Shown here piece by piece: positions 7,269 through 15,700 of a stretch of DNA of 18,252 bases. Positions within the stretch are counted from its first letter, which is position 1; each line of letters opens with the position of its first letter. The notes beneath the pieces are model-generated. The model searched no databases and was not told where the DNA came from. It saw only the letters and a program-made list of their open reading frames with translations. This stretch comes from JBBEDC01 sp040881505 (GTDB taxonomy: Bacteria; Patescibacteriota; Andersenbacteria; UBA10190): positions 1 to 18,252 of the forward strand of contig JBBEDC010000042.1 in NCBI GenBank assembly GCA_040881505.1. Direction: 5' to 3'. The position numbers and the translations under genes are program-made.

Positions 7269-7474
7269 CGGTTTACCAACAACTTAATCTTGAACAAATC
7301 GGTGTGATTTGTTCGTTTGTCAGCTGAATTGTTAAGTTACAAAACTCAAGAGCTCTTTACCGCACAAAACACTCTAAACAAGGGTTTTGAACGAGAGTTT
7401 GAGTTTATGCTTAAAGTCAATGCCGTCCTGGCAAAACTTCTAGCTTAAACTCAATATGCGTTCATAGTCTGTCA

Positions 7475-7503
7475 ATCTTAACAAAATTAACAGATAGGGT
7501 CAA
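7475..7503 (-). promoter_or_regulatory. Probable rRNA promoter
   Basis: The minus strand has TTGACC (7498-7503), a 17-nt spacer and TAAGAT (7475-7480). Further TTGAC motifs lie just upstream (7515-7520) and downstream, hinting at tandem promoters, but none of them has an equally good -10. It starts right after the hydrolase stop codon, and no terminator separates that gene from the rRNA unit. Confidence 0.5.
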
Positions 7504-7525
7504 GCCTCATGCGATGTCAAAAATA

Positions 7526-8296
7526 CTACTGTTTGGATGATGTTTTAGCTGTATTGGTCAACCAGTCCTTGATGATTTTGCCAAGGTCGGTATCGTAGAC
7601 CATTCTTATGCCGTGACCGCCTGACACATACTCTGCATATTGCCTATCTTTTACTTGGGATAGGTTGAAGAGTTTTGACGCTATGCGGTTAGGTTCCGTA
7701 TCAGTTTCCGATGCAGATACCAGTAAGCGGCCATTATATTTGGTTATTAGATCAATAGAGCTTAATCCCCTATCATCTGGATCCGGGGATACTATAACTA
7801 ATCCTTTAGCTTCCGCTTCGTTAGCAGCCTTAAGAGCGATATGTGCGCCGAAGCCGAAGCCTATATATGACACGGTCTTTATTCCTTGCTCCTTCAAATA
7901 TTTATCAGCAGCCGACGCGTCCTGATACATATTAGTGAAATCTTCTTTACTACCGCTGGATTGGCCATGGCCTCGAAGATCCACTGCAATAGTAGAGCAT
8001 TTACAAGTCTTAGCCAGCTCCTCGGCAAACTGCATTGTTTCCGACCTGTCCTTATCTATGTCGTGAATAATGACAGCGCCAATTTTGGCATTTTTTACAA
8101 GATAGGGTCGAGCAGTGATTGATGTGCCATCATTTGCAGTTAAGGTAGTTTTAGGCCCTTCTAAAGCAGTATTGGTTTGCGCTTGAGGCTGTTCAATAGA
8201 TTCATTATTCTTATTAATAAAATAGAAAGCTGTACCTCCCATCAAAAGAAGAATGAGAGCAATGATGAGCAGACGAGATTTGGAAAACCATTTCAT
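7526..8296 (-). CDS. Membrane-anchored alpha/beta-hydrolase-fold protein lacking the nucleophile serine
   Basis: A 256-residue protein. Residues 8-27 (RLLIIALILLLMGGTAFYFI region) form an uncleaved-looking signal anchor after a basic MKWFSKSR, followed by a Gln/Thr-rich linker to about residue 50. The rest is an extracytoplasmic alpha/beta-hydrolase domain: strand IGAVIIHD (72-79), the AVDLRGHGQSSG segment (104-115), the nucleophile elbow YIGFGFGAHIAL (144-155), strand LLVSASETD (191-199) with a possible acid at E197 or D199, and SGGHGIRM (225-232) with H228 as the expected catalytic histidine. The elbow normally reads G-x-S-x-G; here residue 148 is Gly, so classic esterase chemistry looks impossible. 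It may be a binding pseudoenzyme. Start: the ATG lies 7 nt after an extended -10 (TGATATACT) with no Shine-Dalgarno, so it is probably leaderless, and it starts 17 nt after the giant surface gene. Confidence 0.85.
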   Translation of the reverse strand: MKWFSKSRLLIIALILLLMGGTAFYFINKNNESIEQPQAQTNTALEGPKTTLTANDGTSITARPYLVKNAKIGAVIIHDIDKDRSETMQFAEELAKTCKCSTIAVDLRGHGQSSGSKEDFTNMYQDASAADKYLKEQGIKTVSYIGFGFGAHIALKAANEAEAKGLVIVSPDPDDRGLSSIDLITKYNGRLLVSASETDTEPNRIASKLFNLSQVKDRQYAEYVSGGHGIRMVYDTDLGKIIKDWLTNTAKTSSKQ

Positions 8297-8303
8297 TAAC
8301 TAA

Positions 8304-8312
8304 AGTATATCA
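8304..8312 (-). promoter_or_regulatory. Extended -10 promoter for the hydrolase-like gene
   Basis: TGATATACT on the minus strand is an extended -10 (TGn-TATACT) whose end lies 7 nt before the ATG at 8296. The -35 region is poor, as expected for an extended -10 promoter. It sits in the 17-nt gap after the giant gene's stop codon. Confidence 0.5.
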
Positions 8313-8313
8313 A

Positions 8314-9732
8314 TTACGGGGTGATTATAATGCCGAATACTGTTATAGCAGCACCTGGGTCTGTTGCAGTGCCAGCACCCTGGTAGAAGCACGCTTCTAC
8401 AGTATTGAGGGCTGAAACTCTAGCTCCATGCCATGCATGAAGATTATTTAAGTCACTTGGATCAGGATTAGCTACAATCCTGTCAGTGGTAGCAGCCCCT
8501 GTAACTGTACCAGTCGCACATATCACAGAAGGTGGGGCGCCAGGGGCAACTGGATTAAAGTCCACCGCAAAGTGTAGCACTTTCTCTATCTGCGTTCCTT
8601 CGCCAATCGTAACACCTGTTGCGCTTGCACCGGTAGTATCGACTTCAAAAATGTCTGTACCGCCGGTTGTCTCTACTGTAAATGCATTATTGTCATCTTC
8701 ATTTACTGTTAGCCTGCCATTCGTAGTAACTATATCGCTTGTAGTATCTACATTAAGAATTGTATTTTGGTCTTGATCCCATATCCGGAAGGCGCTTGAA
8801 GAATCCGCTGAATAGAAAGTAGCATTAGAGCTCTCGTCAAATCCTAAGGCAAATTCAGTGTCACTTCCGTCATAGACATAGAAGCTGTCAGCGCCTAAGT
8901 CAAGTGCATCGTTTGAAATTAATGACCATTCCGCAACTCCATCATTTGTAAATGTCATCTCAGAAGCATCAAAAGTACCGCCCGCGCCTTCACCAAGTTC
9001 AAGCGTTACAACAATCTCTCCGGCACCGTAATCATTAGTTTCTAAATCTATATATTGGTCGCCTATGCCATTTTCGATAGTTAGAGCTTCATCAGATCCA
9101 GTATCGACTTCGATATTGGCACCGCTTCCACTTAACGCAAATCGAGTGTCGCCTGACCTCTCATCATATAGCCAGAATGTTCCGTCATCTGAAGCCCCTA
9201 TTTCCCATTCATCTTCGCCTGCTGTCTGAAGCTGTATCCATACATCATCTCCATTCCCTGCCCCAGCTGTACTGGAGGTGCTATTTACAGTAAGAGCTTG
9301 GTCAGAATTACCGTCTATATCTACATCACCTTCAAAATCAACATTCAAACTATTGTCAATATACAAACCGTTGTCACCTGCTATGTCACTATATATCCAG
9401 AAAGATTGGTCTGATCCTACACCTGTTTCCCACAAATCTACAGGGGTGCCTCCGCCATTAGTAAGCGTATATTGCATGTAAACCTGTCCGGCACCGACAG
9501 TATCATTGTGCAAGGTAAATATTTCTTCTTGACCTGCATCGATTCTAACTTCGCCGTCGTCCTCTATCCATAACGTGCCGCCACTGGTATTTAAGTGTAT
9601 TTGCTCGCCATACATAGTAAGTTCGTCTGTATCGGTAGTTCCAAGCTCGCCTATCCAAACGTTCTGAAAGCTAGAATCATTTCCATCACCAAAGAAGATT
9701 CTTGAACCCGGACCATTAGCACCTGTTCCCAT
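8314..9732 (-). CDS. C-terminal part of the giant surface fibre protein, displaced by a frameshift
   Basis: This 472-codon frame overlaps the end of the upstream giant frame (9651-17222) and continues the same kind of sequence. It has repeats such as DSFYVYDGSDTEFALGF (matching DGFYVYDRVNDEYVLGF upstream), SDQALTVNSTSS, DVWIQLQTAGEDEWEIGASD and FEVDTTGASATGVTIGEG. It ends in a distinct C-terminal domain of about 95 residues, from IEKVLHFAVDFNPVAPGAPP to the terminal AITVFGIIITP, with cysteines in SVICATG and EACFYQG. The apparent ATG at 9732 has no good Shine-Dalgarno and lies in the middle of a repeat, so I read it as the tail of the upstream protein rather than a gene of its own. Adding one base to the GGG run at 9728-9730 would join the frames as ...GYLRLWGTGANGPGSR.... 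Confidence 0.75.
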   Translation of the reverse strand: MGTGANGPGSRIFFGDGNDSSFQNVWIGELGTTDTDELTMYGEQIHLNTSGGTLWIEDDGEVRIDAGQEEIFTLHNDTVGAGQVYMQYTLTNGGGTPVDLWETGVGSDQSFWIYSDIAGDNGLYIDNSLNVDFEGDVDIDGNSDQALTVNSTSSTAGAGNGDDVWIQLQTAGEDEWEIGASDDGTFWLYDERSGDTRFALSGSGANIEVDTGSDEALTIENGIGDQYIDLETNDYGAGEIVVTLELGEGAGGTFDASEMTFTNDGVAEWSLISNDALDLGADSFYVYDGSDTEFALGFDESSNATFYSADSSSAFRIWDQDQNTILNVDTTSDIVTTNGRLTVNEDDNNAFTVETTGGTDIFEVDTTGASATGVTIGEGTQIEKVLHFAVDFNPVAPGAPPSVICATGTVTGAATTDRIVANPDPSDLNNLHAWHGARVSALNTVEACFYQGAGTATDPGAAITVFGIIITP

Positions 9733-12700
9733 AGACGTAGGTATCCTTGCAGGTCGTTATGGTCGGCACCGCTGCCTATTGCTACCCCGCCATCTTCTGA
9801 ACTTACATTAAACAGTGTAGCGCCTGATGAGTTTTGGACTTGGAAGGCATTATCGACGCCAGCATAAGTTTTAAAGAGTGTAGCTCCGTCGTCTCGATCC
9901 ACGGTGAGAACGTCGTTAGTAACTGTAGCTACTTCAGTCCTTAGTATGAAGTTGCCAGCAACGGAATCATACACCAGGTTAAAGCCTCTGTCCCCGTCTT
10001 CCCAGAGCTGGACAGTAGCATCCCAGCCATCGTCTACATCCACCCTGAGAATTCCGTCGGTACTGGAAGGAGCATCGAGCAATATATCTCCCCTGAAGCT
10101 GCCGTTCCCGTTGACATCCAGAGTGTAGGAAGGGGTGCTATCGTTAATGCCGATCCGGGCATTAGTGGTGTCGACGTTAAACACGCTGCTGCCGGCGGCG
10201 TTCCTGACGTTAAACAGGGAAGTCTGGTCAAACCCTACGCCTGCTTCAAGCACGATTCCTTTTGTGCTTGAAGAAGTCACTATGGTCGCCGGAGTACCGG
10301 AATTATTATAAGCGTCCTGGAGGGTAGGATTTACTCCTGTGCCTATACAGTTTGCCCATGATCCATTTTCATAACAGCGGAACTTATCGCTGAAATCGTT
10401 GTAATACATAGACCCGTTTACCCCCGTAGGATCTCCTGTGGTGTTTTTGGTATCCAGCACAAGCGTTGTTCCTGTTCCGTCCGCTGTTTTATGGCCGATA
10501 TATATCCTGTCGTTAGAGGTATCCACGCTGAATATTTCCTGATCTGCGGCATTCTGTACCTGGAAGGCCATTGTTGAATCACCGCCAGCATTAAAGATAG
10601 CCTGCCCGGTATTTGTAAAACCAAGTACATACTCATCATTCACGCGATCGTAAACATAGAATCCATCTGTACCGCCTAGTCCTACATCATCTGTTCCTAT
10701 GCTCCAAACATCTGTGGCTCCCTCATGGAAGCGCATTTCTGTATGACTCTTTCCTGTACCGCCTAGTCGTAAAATTGCATACGAATCGCTAGTTTCTACA
10801 GCAAATACATCGTTGCCAGAGCCATCTTCTACAAACAACGCTTCCGTAGAAGTTGCTTGGATACGGAAAGAACTGTCTGTTTGTAGTGCATTAGCGCCCG
10901 CAAGATATATTGTTCCATTGTTGCCTGAGCCTTGCCCAAAGAATATTGCAGCTTCGTCGCCAGGTCCCTGTGCCCCGATAATTACTTGATTTGGATCATC
11001 TTCCCTGGCCCAAATATCCCAGCTAGCAGCAAGATGGCCACTAGCTAGGATAAAATTATCACTAGGGCGAGATAGTTGAGCTTCTGGATCGCTGGCGAAC
11101 TGAAGGAATCCGGCAACATTGATGTTGCCGTCAGTACTAAGCTCTCCGGTACCCGATCTATATAGATTAGTGTCGACAGCATTCGTGCCGTCGCCCCATT
11201 CTAATGTTCCATCCGACTTCTGTGTAAAGCGTGGATTTGCATCTCCGGAAACTTTACTTGATAAAACCCAGTCATTAGCAGCACTTGTAAGAGCATCCAG
11301 ATAGACACCGCCCACATCTGCCTGGAAGCCTATACGTTCCGTTCCACTAGAGGTAGTTACACGGAATGAATCACCCGCGCCTAATTGTAATCTGTCAGCG
11401 GCGTCACGGTAAAGCAGTGTATCGTTGCCTATCACAATTCCTCCTGTATTACCTTGAATGGCCAGCTGTAATTGCCCTGCGCTTGTAAGAGTAGCCTTCG
11501 TGGTATCAGCAGCACCGGTAGTAAAAAGTATGTTCCCGGTGGCGTTGCGCGCGGCTAATATAAGGTCTCCATCTGCCGCTCGTAGTACGGAATCACCAGC
11601 AGTTGATTGGTCTGACCATTGCCCCGGTGTGTCTATGTACGACAAATTAGTACCGCCGCCAATGTCAATCGTAGGATCTGTACCTAAGATTCTAAGTGCG
11701 ATTAATCCCGCGTCATCCCCGTTATTTACAACCAACCCTCCGTCAGTTGTGAGTTCTCCGGGATCAGAACGATATAAATAGGTGTCGGGAGCACTTGTTC
11801 CGTCCCCCCAAGAGATCTGGCCGCCTGACTCAATCTTCAAACGAGGTTCTGCTTCTATCCCTACATACGACAGTAAGACGGGATCAGCAGTTACGCCTTG
11901 GACAGAAACTATACTGCCATTACTGCCACCCTCTACATAAATGCCATCATATACATTAAGCGCGCCGTCCGTAGATAGTACCCCGGCATTCTCACGATAT
12001 AAATTAGTATCTCCTCCTATGGTTATGCCTGAGTCTTGAGCACCAGAGTCAGCTATGGTTATAGCCGTCTTGCCAGTAGCATTAGCGTTGAGTATTCCGG
12101 CAGCTGTTATAGTTCCGCTACCCGTCGTAGATACATTTCCTGATGTAGTGATATTGTCTCCGGCAGTAGCTGGCTGTAGAGTTGTACCGCTCCTGCTCCA
12201 GTAGCCTACAGTGCCAGTAGCAGCACCGGTTATGTTGCCCGAGCAGGTTAGATTGCCGGTAGCTCCGTCAACGGTACACCCGGTAGCGCCCGAGCCACCG
12301 GCAAGATTGATACTGGTAGCAGTAGCTCCGGTTGGTCCTATGTTAAGAGTAGAAGCAGCCCCGGCAAAGTTAATAGTTGTGGCGGTAGCATTAAGCAGGT
12401 TGAATGTAGTTTGGTTGGTGGTTAAGTCTCCACCTTGAATTTCTATGTCGCCAAGAGTTATAAAACTATCGTCCGTTTGTAGTATATTTGCTCCGCCGCG
12501 AAATAGGTTAACATCTGTCGGGTTAGTGCCGTCTCCCCACCTTATCTCGCCACTAGCAAGTATGGTTAGCCTGTCGTCGGTATCTGCACTTACATTAAGG
12601 TGTATTGCTCCATTAAAGTCGTTTGCCCGCTCAATAGTCAAAGAATTATCGTTAATATGGAACTCGCTGTCCGTTTGCAAAGTATCTGCAGCACCCCTAT

Positions 12701-15700
12701 ACAAATTCGTATCCCCTCCTAGCAATATACCTCCTGATGAACCTTGTACATCAAGTTGTAATTGGCCAGCTGAGCCTATTTGCAGAATGTCGGTACCATT
12801 TGACTCAATCTGGAATTCTCCTATGGATCCGGTAGTTATGTCTATAGTGAAGTTGGAATCGGTAGTGACACTGTCAGCTAAAGTTATATCTATGTCTCTG
12901 GCGTCTGTAGTTGTTAGCGTATTACCACCATCGTAGGCCGCTTGTAGAGTTATAGCGCTGCCTCCGCCGGATGCGCCTAAGATCCAAGCCGTGCCATTCC
13001 AAGCGTAAATTTGGCCATAACCTGCCGGTATAGTGATCCCATGCATGGTGAAGCTGGCAGAACCGGTATTGAGTACAAATACTATCCTGCCGGCCGTAGC
13101 AGAGGTAGGATTAGGCAGGCTTAAGGTTTGGCCCGCAGTAGTCTGGGCAATAGAAAACGAAGTATCGACATCAACGGTTGTTGCTGCTGTACCGATAGCG
13201 CCGCCTGCCGGGAAATCTCCAAGAGATTGGGCGGTGTTCAGAGTGGAGCCGTTATTGGTAAATTGGGATCCGCTGACAGTGATGTTACCACCGCTTATTG
13301 TTCCGGTGGTTGTTATATCGTCAGAACCAGTATCTATGGCGCCAAAGCTTGGACCAATAGAGCCGGCGTTAAGAGTGCCCACGCCGGTTATACCTGTATA
13401 GTCGCCCGATATACGGGCAGATGCTACAGTACCGCTGGTTAGTTCATCGGCATCAAGGTCGGTTAAAGCAGAGCCATCACCGACAAAAGCATTCGCGGTA
13501 ACCGTACCAGAAAATGTTGGACTGCTTACAACGGCTACAGTTACTGTGTCTGTAGCAACGGCAGTGGTAGTGATATTAGAACCCGCCGCTATGGTAATGG
13601 TGTCGCCATTGCCTATTGCTTGCGGCGTACCTGACGTTCCAGCAAGAGTCAGACCGGTGATAGATCCGGCTGTACAGCTGCTCCAGACCAAGGTTGTAGC
13701 ATTGGATATCAAGCATTCGCCGTTGGCACCGCGGGCAAGACGGGTTGAGTCTGCTCCGTCAAAATACAATAAATCGCCCTCTATGGTAAGGCCGGACAGA
13801 TTATTAATAGCGTTTTGTTGCGAATTAGCTCCCGTACCTCCGTTAGCGATAGGCAAGACTCCATTGACTTCAGCCGCTAAATCTACACTGGTACCCAAAG
13901 TAGTTTGAAGTGAGCCGGTCGATATTACCAAGCCGGTGCCCGTCAGGTCAGTGAACGCATCGCTGTTAAAAGTAAATGTATCCCCTAGCTGGACTGTAAG
14001 ACCGCCGGTTAAAGTAGTAAGCCCGGAAACATCTAGAGTAGCATCAACTATAGTGTTGCCATTCGCGGCGACATCAAAGTTAGTGAAATCTATAACGGCA
14101 GTAGTGCCGGATATAGTATTAGCTGCAACGCTTAAATTACCGGTAAGCGTAAGCCCTGCGAATGTAGGAGCTGCACTTGCATCTATATCTTGGATTGTAT
14201 TGACGCTGTAGTTGCCATTAGCGCCCCCGTCAACTACGCTGAAATTCGTACCATTAAATGCAAGCAGTCGTTCGGCGGTTAATGTGCCGTCTAGGGCTAG
14301 CGTCAAGTACTGAGCGGTTATAGGTGCGTTGCCTCCGCCTCCGCCTGAACAGTTGCCAAACTCTTTTATACAGATTTCTCCGCTGCCGTCAGGCAAAGTA
14401 TATGTCTGCGGTCCAGTCAGGCTTGCCTGGACAAGAGCTCCGAACCCGTTGTTATAGATAGTTAAAGAGCCATCCTGCACAGCAGTGCCTAATGTAGCGT
14501 CTCCGCCCTGTACAATCAGATCTACAGAACCAAGAATAGTAACGTTTGTACCATCTTCGCTGATAGCTGCATCCTCTATGTTTTGTCCGGCAGTAAATTT
14601 TGCCAGATGGTTAGTTGTACCGCCGCTTGTAGTAACTCCTGTGCCAGAGCCGGCGCAGTTACCCGCTTCAACAAGACAAACTTCTCCGTCATCGTCTGGA
14701 AGAGTATATGTACGATCACTAGTGAGGTTTCCAACATCAAGCGCCCCAAAGAAAGTTCCTCCTACTGACTCAAGGATACGCAACTCGCTGGAAGCATTAT
14801 TTAAAACTACGTCAAAAGCACCGGTCTGATTCCAATCAGCCGTCAGAGGACCCAGAGCCAGGATAGGATTGCTTCCAGCGCCTGAGGCAGAGCCAGTTAA
14901 TCCATTTCCAGCCGTGATATCTTCAACATAATCCCCTGTTGTATCTACGCCTAGGTCAACTGAGGCCCCGAAGGCGCTGGCCACTGTAATACTTCCTACG
15001 CCATTAGTTATTGTCATCCCGGCTCCCTGACTAAGAGTCGCCAAGGTGTAGCCAGTGCCATTGCCGATTAAAAGCTGCCCGTTTGTTGGAGTAGCACCCA
15101 GGCCGGTACCGCCGCTGGCTATAGGTAGAGTACCATTGACTTCAGCTCCAAGATCTACCGAGGTTCCAAGGGTTGTCTGAAGCGAACCTGTAGAGATAAC
15201 CAGACCGGTACCTGTTAAGTCGGTAAATGCGTCACCATTGAAGGTAAAAGTATCTCCGGCCTGGACTGTTAGTCCGCCATTGGCAGTAATCAGACCAGAG
15301 AACAAACCTGTTCCTACAACGTTGAAATTCCCGCCAAGCAATGAAAGATTGCGGGTTGCGTCCAGTTCCAGAGTCGAACCGTTCTGTAATATCCAAGAAT
15401 CACCGATAGCCTGCGGTCCGGTAAATATTGCCAGTCTATTGGCAGTACCCGATCCGGTAACACCGTTGGGAGGATCGCCATCATCATTCGCACAACTTAT
15501 ATTCCCGCTGACATCAGTAGTTAAAGCACCACCGTTGTCAAAAGTAGTACAATTGAAACCCGTCAATCTAATCTGATCGGCTGTTGTAAGGATTATATCG
15601 TTGCCTGCTCCGTTACTGGTGATAGTCGTGGTTGAACCTTGTAGCAAAGCCGTCTGACCGGTTGAACCTACTGCTAAAGTGCCTCCGGGGGTAATGCTAA

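Larger units (their letters stand above)
7179..7474 (-). other. Leader of the 23S-5S transcript (no 16S, no tRNA)
   Basis: About 290 nt between the promoter and the 23S 5' end. It contains a perfect 9-bp hairpin GAACAAATC/GATTTGTTC (7292-7314), a 9-bp hairpin AGTTGTTGG/CCAACAACT (7260-7284) that overlaps the processing-stem arm, and a further hairpin at 7222-7247. I see no 16S 3' end, no tRNA and no convincing boxA antitermination site. Confidence 0.65.

Noticed and set aside
7340..7365. boxA-like antitermination site (GAGCTCTTGAG) in the rRNA leader
   Set aside because: The match to the boxA consensus is too poor, with no convincing boxB hairpin placed next to it.
7179..7525. 16S-23S spacer with tRNA genes
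   Set aside because: No cloverleaf, anticodon arm or 16S end sequence is visible; a protein gene lies directly upstream.
9651..9732. Programmed -1 ribosomal frameshift in the giant gene
   Set aside because: The sequence CTATGGGAAC does not allow re-pairing of the P- and A-site tRNAs in the -1 frame. A mutation or sequencing indel is simpler.
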